DNA of 64,000 bases from NCBI GenBank assembly GCA_963383645.1, contig OY726561.1, positions 32,034,826 through 32,098,825 on the forward strand, in the 5' to 3' direction. A model generated the notes under the pieces. That model did no database searches and was not told the DNA's origin. It was given only the letters and a program-made list of their open reading frames with translations. The position numbers were made by a program, and so were the translations under genes. Position 1 is the first letter of the stretch; each line of letters starts with the position of its first letter. Below are positions 11,990 through 23,720 of the stretch, piece by piece. The DNA is from Muscardinus avellanarius. Its lineage: Eukaryota > Chordata > Mammalia > Rodentia > Gliridae.

Positions 11990-12794
11990 TCTTTCTTTGA
12001 AAAGCTCTTGTGACAGACAGAAGTGTTGTTTGTAAGCTTGGAAATCTCTAGGTATTTTTGAGATGTGCCAAACAGCTTGAGATATTTTAAAATATTTTTG
12101 TTTGATAAAATCCCAAACATGGTTTTCCAAGTCCCTTTTTTTAGGTCAATTTTTATTGCCTTGTGTAATTTCAAGGAAATTTAACCCACATGTTGGTTTC
12201 TGTTACTGTATATTCAGATTGATTTATAGCACAGATGTAAGTATTTCCTTTGCCGCTAGTGTATGAACTGAGTAAGAGAAACTCACAATTCGCTCTCTGA
12301 AAAGTCTGCAGTGAGGCAAGATTAATGATGGTGGACTATACCCCTGTTGTAACCCCAACACATTCTTCATGATAAAAATCACAGGGGACTGTCTATCAGT
12401 GTCAGCCAAGGATGAGGTCCAGGTACTGTAATATACTGATGAATGTGTATCCCTAGCATGGCTTCGAAAGATGAAGCCTCAAGTGATGATTCTGTAGCAC
12501 TATGGGACTGAAACACTTAAATGCTACTAAAGGTCTTTGCCAACTGTAATAAAAAAAACTGGATCTAAGAGAAATGATACTAGCAAAATAAAACTGATAA
12601 CTATCAACATATTTCATCATTTTTTGTGGTCTAGAGTATAGAAGTGGACTGATTGTTCAGCAATTTTAAATGCAAATCATAATGCCATCATACTTTAAAG
12701 GGGCAGCAAAATATTTAAAACATAATTTTTAAGTCAGGATCTTTTCTACCTTGAAGATATTCTTAAAATTAAATATAAATAGAAAATATTCATC
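11989..12794. other. Unique DNA, no gene seen
   Basis: I see no repeat or coding signal between the CA tract and the next SINE. Confidence 0.45.
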
Positions 12795-13021
12795 AAGACC
12801 CTTAGATTTACTGGGCGTGGTGGCACACCCATGCAATCTCAGAATTCAGGAGACTGATGGTTCACAGACAGCCTCAGCTACTTAGTGAGACCCTTTGCAA
12901 CTCAGCGAGACCCTGTTTCAAAATAAAGGATAGAAAATAGGGCTAGGGGTACAGCTCAGGATAGCATGCCCCTTGGTTCCATCCTTAGTACCACACACAA
13001 AATAAAAGACCCTTAGGTTTA
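12795..13021 (+). mobile_element. Dimeric SINE (subtype A) with 16-bp TSD
   Basis: The element spans 12811-13005. The head begins CTGGGCGTGGTGGCACAC. The tail contains GGGCTAGGGGTACAGCTC and CTTGGTTCCATCCTTAGTACC. It is flanked by AAGACCCTTAGATTTA (12795-12810) and AAGACCCTTAGGTTTA (13006-13021), with one mismatch in 16. This is a target-site duplication from L1-type retrotransposition. Confidence 0.92.
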
Positions 13022-14340
13022 ACCCATGTATCTCTTCAGAAGTAAGTGTTACTGTTCATGGAAAAGATACTATAGATGAGAACTGATCTTAGCAGGATGT
13101 CAGAGTAAATGTCCAGTAGAAGGTAATTAAAATGTAGTTATGATATAAGGGGGTAGATATAAAGAACTCTGTAAACAAGAGTGTTTAACAAGTAAGTTAG
13201 AAATGGCTTAGAATCATTGCTTGTGAGTGTAAACCAAAAGTCAGTTTTCACTACATAATAATGTTTGGTGCTGTACTAATGCCTAAGAGCATTCTTAAAT
13301 GCTTTTTTTTTCTTAGGAACAGAGGAGAGAAGAAGAATCTGTTTGTGGGAGGGAGAAATCTCAATGATCGAAGAAGTCAAACAACTTCTTGACCTCTGAG
13401 AGCCACCTTAGCAGTTCTGGTTCAGGGTTTGGGGCAACATAACACCATCTTTATGAGTGTTACCTTATAGACTGTTAGTTAAACCAGGGCAGATGCACCT
13501 GGGGACGTGGCAACCTTGCCACACTTTGACTGGTCTGACATTTCCTTAGCAGTAACAAGCTGCTTCTGTCTGGTGCCATGGGGGCCCTTGGGCTTGATTT
13601 AGGAGTGCTGACATTGACTGCTTGTTATTTCATGTCTTAGAGCTGACAGGACACAACTGATGTCAGCAGAAAATTATTTGATAGCTCTACAGCTTGGGCA
13701 AAATATGACTGTACTGATGTCTATAACCTAATCATCAAAGTCTTGGAATTGGGGGCAGAAATCATTGAGAATAAAAGAACTCACATGGCTTATTGTTCTA
13801 TACTCCTTTGTTTTTAATTTGGTTCACATATAGGTGAATTTTAACTTTCTATTTGACACATACTGGTAGTGCTTACTAAGCAACATGGCCATGTAACCCC
13901 AATAGTAGTCATGAGATAAGTATTATTCTTTAAAACTTCACTTAATAAAATATGTTATATTCTTGGAAGGTGATGGAATAGGTTCTCAAATGTAGACAAT
14001 CCAATTTGAAAGCCTGGCCTTTCTCCTTGAGCTACATTTTTTTCTCCCATGGAACTGAAAGTTCCACATGGATGAAATATTTTCCGGAAGCCACGACTGT
14101 TTTTTCCTTTAGTTTTTATTCAAGAAAGGAGTTGTTCATTTTATTGATGGAAAGTAGTAATTAATGGCTTGCCTTATCTGACAAATACTGAATGAAAGTT
14201 GGAATTGTATCATGCTGGTAGTTTCTCTGGAGTGGGTATATATTTAATGGAATGATTCTGATCTTATTATGTGTTGTTTAAAAATACAACCCTTTCAATT
14301 TCCTGATTAACACGATCACTGGAAGATGATAGTCTAATTT

Positions 14341-14343
<3 letters not shown>
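13022..14343. other. Unique, moderately GC-richer stretch
   Basis: The segment at about 13310-13700 is less AT-rich than its neighbours. It begins with a splice-acceptor-like TTTTTTTTCTTAG at 13304-13316, and an AATAAA occurs at 13771. The frame after the acceptor closes after 16 codons. A non-coding RNA exon or conserved element is possible but unproven. The rest shows nothing. Confidence 0.3.
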
Positions 14344-14389
<46 letters not shown>

Positions 14390-14397
14390 GTGTGTGT
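14344..14397. repeat. (TG)n microsatellite
   Basis: TG tract with two TATG interruptions near its right end. Confidence 0.97.
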
Positions 14398-15010
14398 TTC
14401 AACCAAGTCACAAAGATCTAGGGGAATTCTGTTTCTCTAATTCTAGTTCAGTATATAGCAATTGAAAGCATTTAGTTGTGATTAAAACAGATTGAAGGAG
14501 ATAATCCCTCTGAGAAGGCAGCTTCAAATAGCTTAGCATAGCTTCTTCAGGGATAAGAACTAACACAACACAAGCTAATTCCTGCAAAGTCTCCCTGGTG
14601 GTGCTGCAGACATATCCTTCATCTGCTGTTTTCCCTCCTTATTTGGTTCTTTTGAGTTCTTCCTTAACATGAATTCTATCTTTTTAAAAAATGCCTTTCT
14701 GCTTTTGTTTTTCAGGAGCCAACATTTGCCTTTTCCTTAAACTCCTACAGTGAAATATATTTCATATCACAAGGGAAAAGTGCAGGCTGCTCCCTATTTA
14801 GAGTTGAATGCTATTATAAAAGTTCATGGTTAAGTCATGGACACTTGGAAACTTTGATATAATTTACCATAGAAGCATTGGTCATATATGAGGTTTATAT
14901 TTCCTGTCCAGCCCTACAAAGCCTGGTTAAGCAAGAGAATAGCTGAATATGCAAGGCCTTCTTCTTATAATAACAGATATATGAGAGTATTTCTAACCCA
15001 TATTACATAT
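14398..15010. other. Unique DNA, no gene seen
   Basis: No repeat or gene signal is recognised. Confidence 0.45.
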
Positions 15011-15011
15011 A

Positions 15012-15055
<44 letters not shown>
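15011..15055. repeat. (TA)n microsatellite
   Basis: A TG-to-TA compound tract. The 60-codon frame reading into it gives a Tyr-Ile run and is an artefact. Confidence 0.97.
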
Positions 15056-15057
<2 letters not shown>

Positions 15058-17209
15058 ACTTTTTTTATAGAATACTCACAGAATAATTCCATACACAGTG
15101 TGTAATATTTAGGATCAGAGAGACAGAGAAATTTGTTCCTAATGGGAGTAATGTGCTTTAAATAGGAGAAAGAGAAAAAAGAGATAAATAATAAGGTATG
15201 GAGTAAGATTTCTTCATTTTTCCTTCCCCATTGCTATCCTCCATTATACAGTTTATAACCATGCCCTTCTGAAGGGGAATCTCACTTAAGAAAGGGATGA
15301 TAATGCATACGGGGGCCCCATCTGTCAAAGACTAAAAAAGTCAAAGAAAATAAGGGTAAGGAAATGCCCAGTGACAACAAAGAAGCATAACTCCTTTACC
15401 CAAAATCTCTTGAGGAAAAGACAGTATAATACCCATTTCCCTGTGCATTACAGTGATATTTCTGAAAATATCCTGGAGAGCTATCCTTGTACTAAAAAAG
15501 TAAAAGACTAAAAATATTTCTATTACACCTACCCCATTCCCCTTCCCCAACACCCCTCTATTACCCACATTGCTCATCCCTATCAACATCGCCATGAGCC
15601 ATTTCCTTGGCCATAACAGTAATGCAGTCAGGAGGCACTTGTAGCTGACTATGCATACCTCTTGAGTAATTAATGCTGCCACCGAAATTATCAGTAAACT
15701 TTAGGCCATGGTTTGAATTGAATTAATATTTCAACATAGAATGACATTTGCTGTGTAAATTTTTGCATGCTTAAGCAACACTGTACAATCTAATACCCTA
15801 CAGGGTGTTACTAGCAAGCCAGAATATATTAACTGCCAGCATCTAACCAGATCTAAAGTTTGAATCCAGCTCTTATATCTGGATCACCTGCCAGCATTTC
15901 CGTCATGTTTCTCTCTACCTTTGAGATGCTATTATGTGGCGATTGATTTGCTGTTTAATTTATGATAATGAGAATGGGCTAGTATTAATAATAATGGCAT
16001 ATGTTAAAACTGTAACAGGGCACCTCAGTGCAATAAAGGAGATAGATATAGAGTTTAAAACCTTTTAACATTGCATTGCCCCTGTTAATGTTTCACAGCG
16101 CTTTATATTCTGAAGCAAAAGAGAGAAAGAGAGAGGCATAAAAATAGCATGTAAAGTGTTATTCCCACATGCTGTTCTTGGTCTTGGCATGCCTGTTTTC
16201 TCCACATTTTCCAAAAATGACAAGAATGCATCCCATCTGATACATCCTGTGAAAATTTTAAAAGCATATTTGAAAACACAAAATACTGTTTTCATAAACT
16301 GCTGAAATCTGTGATAGTTTGGCAGTAATCACAGGAACAATGGCGGAACTCAACTTTTTATTTTTTTCTTCCCTTGTTTTCTACTGTCAAACCCACTGAA
16401 TTCTCTTGTGCTCTATTGCTTTCTGATGTGTTGATCCAAGCCTCCTGAAAACACACATGCTGGTGCCTAAACAGAGCTTAGCAGTTGGATTTTCCCTTTT
16501 AGTAAATGATCTAATATTGATATTGATGTTGTCTTGCTTTTAAGGGTAAAAATAAATAGTCTAAACTTAATTGAGCATTTTGCAAACCAGAAAAAAAAAA
16601 GCTTTTAGGAAAAGCAGGAATGATGAAATGAGGAATACCAGATGTACAATTTTCTAAAATGATACATGTGGATAAAATTCTGTTGATGTTAGAATAGGTA
16701 AAGCTATTTTTTGTCTATTTCTTTTTGTACTCTCCTTATATTCTATGGGTATTTGAGATCTACTCTTTACTTGCACGGTACAACAGAACTAATGCTCTTG
16801 ATTCATGTCCAGACAGATGGAATAATACCTTATCTCTTTTTATCACAGTGTTCCTTTACACTGAATGATCCTGTATCACTTATGAATATTTCTGGATGCT
16901 TTTGACCAATAAGTACAGTAAAAAAAAAAAAAAAAAAGCATTTCAAATAGAAAAAGGGCAATGTTGTAAATTGGATTTACCATGACTTCTTTAGGCATTT
17001 TTAACTTAATCTGATTCTCTTCTGTCTTATGCCTCTTATGAGTTTCATACTTTCCTCAATGCTAAAGATAAGTGTTTTCACTCAATTCATATAGTCTGTC
17101 TAAGACATTAGAGATGACATGCTTTGTTGATAGACACTGATAGTGTCAATCAGTTTGTGACCTTTCTCCATGTTTAGTGTCATATGAAGGTGGGACCAGT
17201 AACAGAAGG
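15056..17209. other. Unique stretch, no gene seen
   Basis: This includes the longest open frame of the window (minus, 15341-15682, 113 codons). It has no family resemblance or matching flanking signals and is probably chance. An 18-nt A run lies at about 16920-16937. Confidence 0.45.
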
Positions 17210-17360
17210 AATGCCACTCACATGTGCACACATACTCTACATAATATTTTGTTCAGTCCTCATAGCAATTAAGCTTGGAGTAGGAAGAAAAGATGCTTAG
17301 AGATGATGGAATCTCAATGAGGCCAAAGACTGTGAACTTTAGCCCAAACTCGAAAAAATT
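17210..17360 (-). mobile_element. Probable MIR remnant, antisense
   Basis: The motifs TCAGTCCTCATAGCAATTAA, GATGATGGAATCTCAATGAG and GGCCAAAGACTGTGAACTTT follow the order of an antisense MIR core. The copy is very degraded. Confidence 0.4.
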
Positions 17361-19059
17361 AGTACCTTTTCTATTTCTGCAAATTATTTTAACATATCAA
17401 TAAACATTAATTCTTGATTTGATGTCTATACTGTGTCGGAAAATTACGTAGAACTTGGCATGCTTTATGTCTAGTCACTCGTGATCACATTGTTGACAGT
17501 GAGTGGCAGTTGTGTGTGAGCTTGTGTGTGTGGTAAGGAAACCTATGTAGGAGAATGAATAGAATTGATAATCACAATATGTGCTTAGTGTTTCCCAAAG
17601 TAGAGTTTGGAGTAGAGGAGTTATGCTAGGGAGTGAAGAATGACAATTCCAGCAGCGAGTCATACAACATCTTGAATGGAAGCCAAAATAATATGGACTT
17701 TGATCACATATTGTACACTTTATTTTTCACGGAGGCATATTGTCTTGTTCCTTTTCAGCAACATTCTTTGTTTACTCCATAAAGTATTAGTGTTTTAAGT
17801 ATGAACAGTTCTAAATTTTCATGAGAAATAAAAAAACTAGGTAAAAGTGTTTCTCAGTATTTAGTTTACCCAATTCATCCATTTTTAAGGAAAAGGTAAA
17901 TCATAGAGTATCCCATGTGATATAGACTATCATTTAGTGAGAAAGTTAACTTTTTATTCCATCATTTGAAGGTTTGCTGTTGAATCTGACAAGAAAAGAG
18001 CCCCAGGGCATCAGAAATACACATTCTCTAATCTAGATTTTCAAACGTTCACTTGTCAATTTAGGATATGACAGAAAAATATTAAGCCCATTAATATGGT
18101 AATTATGTAGCATGTTTCTTTTGTTTCTCACACCCTAAATTGATTGCTACAAAAACAGGACTCAAAATATAAACTTGTATATTTAGTAAAAGTGCCAGTG
18201 TCTGTGTCTGAATTCATAAGTGCCACGGTAGGAACCAGGCAATTGCTGTTTACAGCCTGGTGCCTTAGAGAGACGATTTAATGAGGAGATGTGATGCCTT
18301 TTACAGTTTATTTTTGATGACATTTTGAGGACACTTGCAGTTGGGTAGACTGCAGAACAATAAAGCTGGGTATTTTCTTATATGTGGTTTATGTGCCCCT
18401 GAGTATTGTTTCAGATTTTGCCAGTAATCAAATTTCTACTTGTTAGTCAAAAATACAAAAACAGAACAAAGCAAAAATAAGCAAAACACATTTACCAAGT
18501 AAATTTATGGTATTTAAGATGAAGGAAAAATAATCCTAATCACCAGATATCTGTTTTTATTTTTTCCCTGAGATTTCAGGAACTATTATATGTATTAGTT
18601 ATTCAGGTGAAATAAAAATTACTACTGCTTGGCTGTTTTTTTATTTATTTATTTTTTGGTTACACATGAAACTGGCCTAAATTCATCATGTTTGTTAACT
18701 GTTTTAAAAAATTGTGAAATGGCTTGGGACAATTCAACAAGAGAATTAAATTGGCATTGGTATTCAGACAAAAAGTCTCCTGACGTATATTTTACTCAGA
18801 GATGAGTTTTTAGATTTTTTTGTCTAACACTTATAAAAAAAATAGAAATCAGTTGGCATGATTAGTTTTGCTTTTATTTCCATTTGAAGTTTTTATGAAT
18901 AGCATCTAGTTATGGAAATAACAGAGATATGGCACAAAGGGATGATAGAAGATGGGCCAGCTTTGTCTGTCTGGCCAGTGAATGTTAGTGTGGCTTCATG
19001 AGCTGCATAACTGGCACTCTCTTATCTGGGGACCTTTCTGGAGATGCTGATATGGAGTT
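17361..19059. other. Unique DNA, no gene seen
   Basis: AT-rich DNA with no nameable repeat, apart from a short TTTATTTA run near 18640. Confidence 0.45.
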
Positions 19060-19230
19060 CGTGGTTCAGAATTCTGAAATTAAACTCTGTGGCCTTGAGT
19101 ACAACCCCATGAAATCCTGGTATTGTTATATAAGCTTACTAGGTCTTAATTGTAAACTGATCCATTTCTATTTACATCTTCTTGAGGTATCATAATGATA
19201 AAAAGAGATAATGCTTGTAAATACCTTATC
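19060..19230 (+). mobile_element. Probable MIR remnant
   Basis: CTCTGTGGCCTTGAGTACAA resembles the MIR core. GAGATAATGCTTGTAAATAC resembles its 3' end. The spacing is right but divergence is high. Confidence 0.42.
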
Positions 19231-21499
19231 TCTCCGGTAAAATTAATAATCACTATTATGTTATTGTTAATATTAGCATTAGTGTGGTTTTATTATTTGA
19301 AATGCTGAAATACAAGAGGGTCTGAACACAAACCCATCCAGGTCAGAGAAACCTGACTATGCTTACTCACTTTCATCAGGAAATGTATGTCTGGTGATTC
19401 TCTCTTCCCTCCTTGTGCTTGACCTTGGGTACTATCTTCTAAAATCTTGCTCCTGCTCTCCTCTTTTTCTTACTCAGTACAGAAACCTCTTTTTCCCTAT
19501 AAAGAATTATTTGACAAGACACAGTGCATGTGATTATGGTTATGCTAGCTTAAGCCAGTTTATTATAATGGATTCCATTGAGGCTTGGTTATATTCCAGG
19601 TTCAGCCATTTTATTAACTGTGAAGAGGTTATAGCTTTAGATCTGTTGATTCAATCACACATTCTTAAGACAGTGTCCCAGACACCTTAATTAAACCTGG
19701 CTGTTCCTAAATTTCCTCATCCCTTTCTCCCACTATGTTTATAATTTTACTCTTAGAAGGGACACTTTCTGCTTGTATGTAATTGAAATGAGAAGGTAAC
19801 CTAGATTGTAGTTTTATTAGATTGATCACTATGAAGAGATTCAACTGTAGAAGCCTTTGCAGAAAAAAAATCTGTATGAATAAACACTATACTCGCATGT
19901 TTGTTACAAATCAATGATATGAGTTTCAGTGCACTTGTTTATGAAGAGAGATGTTGTTGGGATTGTAATAAAAAGTCAGATCTATTGCCCACATGACTTT
20001 GAGAAGAAACCTGAAGTGAATTTTATCTCATGTGTTCTCAATCCACCACCCTCTATGCCTAAACATAAAGGGACATGTTTCCACTATTTTATCGGATCTA
20101 TCTGCTGTCAAATGTGCAATTCAATACAAAGACTATTTTGCGTTACTATTTACTTGTTTCAAAAATGAAGAACATCACATATTTGCTTTTTTTAACCCAT
20201 AGTAATTACCCATAGCTTGGGGAAAAGTAGGCATTTTTCAGAAGTAAAATGTGCTGTTTGGGCTAAATTTCTTCTGCCATGGGAATGGAAAGGGAAGAAA
20301 TCCAGTATAGGGAGAAGAACCAGCAGACTTTCATAATTAGAATGTTGCCTCTAATCTTTATATTGATAGATCCATCCAGATTTTAAATGCATTAAAGCAG
20401 ACTCTATCACCCCTTCCTCCACCCACACCTGTGTTAAGGTGAATGATCCTAATAACAATTATAGGGATTTCCCCCCTAATGTACAGATGAACTCAGCCAC
20501 TTTGCAGGAATGAGAGATTTATTTGATCAGTAGAAAGTGATTACTTCAAAACATTTTGTTGTCTTACATTCTTTGAGGATCAAAGGGTGAAAGAAAGGGG
20601 CCTGGAGGCCTTGGGAAGATAGAGGCAGAAGAGAAAGGAGAGACAACAGAAACACTTTAATTGAATTATTCTATTTTGGGTACTGATGACTAAGGACAGC
20701 ATAGAAGCTGATGAGCATTTCGGTCGATGTTTTTTTTGTGCCTGTCTCAAACTGTTGACTCTTGGCTTTGGGCACAATTTTTTTATCTTCATATATTCCA
20801 ATCTATTAAATATCAGCTATGTTTTCTAGGATTGCAGAATAATTATTCTTAACTCAGGACAAGATAAAGCATTCACTGCTTTCATTCATTTCTATATCAT
20901 CTATATACCTCTTACCTTCTCTTCCTTCATTTACCAACATACATAGGCTCCTCTAAAGCTTTGGAATATTTATTCCTATACCACGGGCTCCCTGGCAGAA
21001 GAAGAGGCAGTAGACCTTTGGTAGTGCTCACAGGAGTGACAGGAACTTTTAAGCTTGAAGCAGAAAAAATGACACAAGCCATTTTTCAGGAATTGTCTTT
21101 TGATGGTATGTTCCTAGTGAGACACAAACCTGCAGCTAAGGTGGCAATTATTAGGTCCTATAACTCAGGTTAACTCATAGTCCCCAAATCTCTACACAGC
21201 CCATAAAAGAATTCCCTGTTGGATCCTATGAGCAAGACACATAGCTATTTTGTAAGGTTATCTATTTCATTACATTTGACATTTTCAAGTCTATGGCAAT
21301 AGGTGAGAAAGGTGAACTTTCACAAAGATAAGGATCACACAAACAAAAAGAACTATAGTTTGAGGTGATAATTTAGTGATCTCTTCAAAGGTTAGTTATT
21401 TATGTATATGTAAAATCACTTGCTTTTGCTTTTGACTACAGCAGATACCTTTACATTTGGAAAAGTTATATATGAAGAGGACAAGAAATGTCTGTCTCT
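19231..21499. other. Unique stretch, no gene seen
   Basis: Several frames of 70-98 codons occur (for example 19394-19690 and 19929-20168). None shows a domain or conserved motif known to me. Confidence 0.45.
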
Positions 21500-21520
21500 G
21501 TGTGTGTGTGTGTTTGTGTT

Positions 21521-21568
<48 letters not shown>
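21500..21568. repeat. (TG)n(TA)n compound microsatellite
   Basis: A TG tract with TTTG interruptions passes directly into a TA tract. Confidence 0.97.
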
Positions 21569-21571
<3 letters not shown>

Positions 21572-21962
21572 CTATATTTACAAAGTTATAGATATAATTA
21601 TGTTCTATGCCATTTCATTTAGTTATAAAACTAATATGTTAAATCTGGTCCTGAGTGTTATATATAAACATTTTGCACCCCTATTAACTCACTTAGATTG
21701 GCTTCTTTACTACATACCCCAAACTGACCCATAATTGATGTCTCCTATGTGAATCTACATATAACTATAAATATAATAGATCCTTTTTATCCATAATTTC
21801 ACTTTCTTCAGTTACCTGAGGTCAAACTCAGCTCTGAAATTATTGTTTTTGACACTTATATAAATTTATTTATAAGTTTATTGTCATAATTGTTCTATTT
21901 ATTAATATTTATCTTTTATTTTGCTTGTCACCTCTTACTCTGCCAAATTTATAAATTAAAAT

Positions 21963-21965
<3 letters not shown>
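21569..21965. other. Unique AT-rich spacer
   Basis: Nothing is recognised between the two TA tracts. Confidence 0.45.

Positions 21966-21999
<34 letters not shown>
21966..21999. repeat. (TA)n microsatellite
   Basis: A pure TA tract of about 17 units. Confidence 0.97.
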
Positions 22000-22004
<5 letters not shown>

Positions 22005-23279
22005 ATAGGAAAACATAGTATACCAGATGTATACTAGATGCATAATAGATTGCTATTGTACCATTTGTGTATTCAGCCATCCAGTAGTGGGGGTCTTGAA
22101 ACATGTGCCCTGAAGATAAGAAAAATATATCTCTCAATTACTGAGTGTTCTACATAAAGTATGTAAGTGGTAGGGCGTTCAAATTCAGAGTAGAGAGCAA
22201 GAAGAACTAAATGAGGAAAATAAATGACAAGCATTTATTGAATAAAAACTGAGCCTACCCATACTTTAGACAAAACCTTGACTCTCAAGTGCAAGCATCA
22301 CAATAGAGATAGAGATGCATGAGAGATGTGTCTTTCATAATAGAGAGACACATACACTGAAGATACATAATGTATTTCAGTAGGAGCCATCTCATATTTA
22401 GCTAATGATGTCTTTATGGTTTTATGGGGAAAAGCTTTATAATCTAAAAATGTGGAAGTTAGAACAACTGAGGTTATATATGCAAGGCACTCTAAGTGCT
22501 AAAGTGAAGCAGTATTTAGAGTCTGCTAAGAGTAGGACTAGATATAAAGCATGATGTTTCCGTAATTCTTCCTGCCATAGTCAAGAATAGCCATATAGTG
22601 ATGGCTTTTGAGATAAGATCATGAGTTGAATAAAAATAGGGTTGGTGAAGAAAAAGAAGTGGGCAGATAAAGCTGAACACTTGGATGAATGCAGAATTTT
22701 TAAATGAGCTCCACAGTCTTTGAACAGATAGGCAGTCTTTCAGAGCATTTGTACAAAGTGTGGCATTATGGTAAGTGAGACTGAGAAGAGACAGAGTGAC
22801 AAGGATGTCTTGCATAAGGTCCCCAAATGAGAGATATTATCCCCCAAGGGGCAATGGAAGACAAACAGACAAAAGAACACAAGTTTGTTGACTCCATCCT
22901 TCTGTTTATTCACTCTGAAAAGGTAGAGAAATTGGGGGGGAGTGGATGCTGAGTGATATTTTCTAGTGAAAATGGGGCAGTAAGTCAAGTAAGGTTGGAA
23001 ACTCCTGATATTTTTTTTTTCCTATGGACAATAGGAGATTAAGAGAGACTTGCTCATCAGCTAGATTATTTTGTATCTCTATCTTTTTTCTACTTTCTTT
23101 TTCTCCCCTCCTCTTATTTTTATCTATCCTCTTCTGTTTTTGTCTTTTTATTTTATTTGGAAGACAGTCTTTCCATTAGAAATATTGCAGATGGACTAGG
23201 ATTGGGGAGTACTGTTGGCATGATGAACAATGAGAAAATTTAGCAGTATTTCATGAGAAATTTAATGAAGAACTGCCAT
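22000..23279. other. Unique DNA, no gene seen
   Basis: Minus-strand frames of 82-99 codons at 22516-22988 carry no recognisable domain. No repeat is assigned. Confidence 0.45.
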
Positions 23280-23513
23280 AAAAAGTTGCTGATGCTGGGC
23301 GTGGTGGCGCACACTTGTAATCCCAGCATTTGGGAGGCTGAGACCTGGAGGATTGTGGTTTGCAGACAGCCTCAGCTACTTAGTGAGGCCCTCTACAACT
23401 CAGTGAGATCCAGTTTCAAAATAAAGAATAAAAAATGGGGCAGGGGGTGTATCTTGGAGGTCAAATGCCCTTAAGTTCCATCCCCAGACCCTAAAACAAA
23501 AAAAGTTGCTGAT
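23280..23513 (+). mobile_element. Young dimeric SINE (subtype A) with perfect 14-bp TSD
   Basis: The element spans 23294-23499. The head is GCTGGGCGTGGTGGCGCAC and retains two CpGs. Next come CTTAGTGAGGCCCTCTACAA and an A-rich linker. The ID-like tail is GGTGTATCTTGGAGGTC, with TTCCATCCCCAGACCC. AAAAAGTTGCTGAT flanks both sides (23280-23293 and 23500-23513) with no mismatch. The intact TSD and retained CpGs indicate one of the younger insertions. Confidence 0.95.
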
Positions 23514-23514
23514 A

Positions 23515-23697
23515 ACCCAGGAGCAGTGACACATGGCTGTAACCTCAGTACTTGGCAGACTGAGACAGGTGAACTACAAGTTCAAGGCCAGCCTCAGCCA
23601 CTTAGCAAGACCCTGTTTCAAAATAATAAAAATTATTAAAGACCTAGGAGTACAGTTTGGAGGTAAAATGCCCCTTGGTTCAAATTCTATTTCTTAA
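23515..23697 (+). mobile_element. Older dimeric SINE, tandem to the previous one
   Basis: A decayed head (CAGTGACACATGGCTGTAAC) is followed by CTCAGCCACTTAGCAAGACC, a linker with AATAATAAAAATTATTAAAG, and a decayed tail (AGTTTGGAGGTAAAATGCCC). The younger SINE above landed immediately upstream of it. Confidence 0.88.
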
Positions 23698-23720
23698 GTT
23701 GTTGAAAGAAAAAAAAAAAG

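Noticed and set aside
11810..12174. Cys-Val-rich minus-strand proteins
   Set aside because: They are translations of the (CA)n microsatellite at 11941-11988.
15341..15682. Longest open frame in the window (113 codons, minus strand) as a gene
   Set aside because: It has no recognisable domain, no splice or promoter context and a composition typical of chance frames. A frame of this length is expected occasionally in 64 kb.
20961..21173. 70-codon frame with a basic GRRRGSR stretch as an exon
   Set aside because: No acceptor or donor sites fit the frame, no family resemblance is seen, and it ends in AT-rich DNA.
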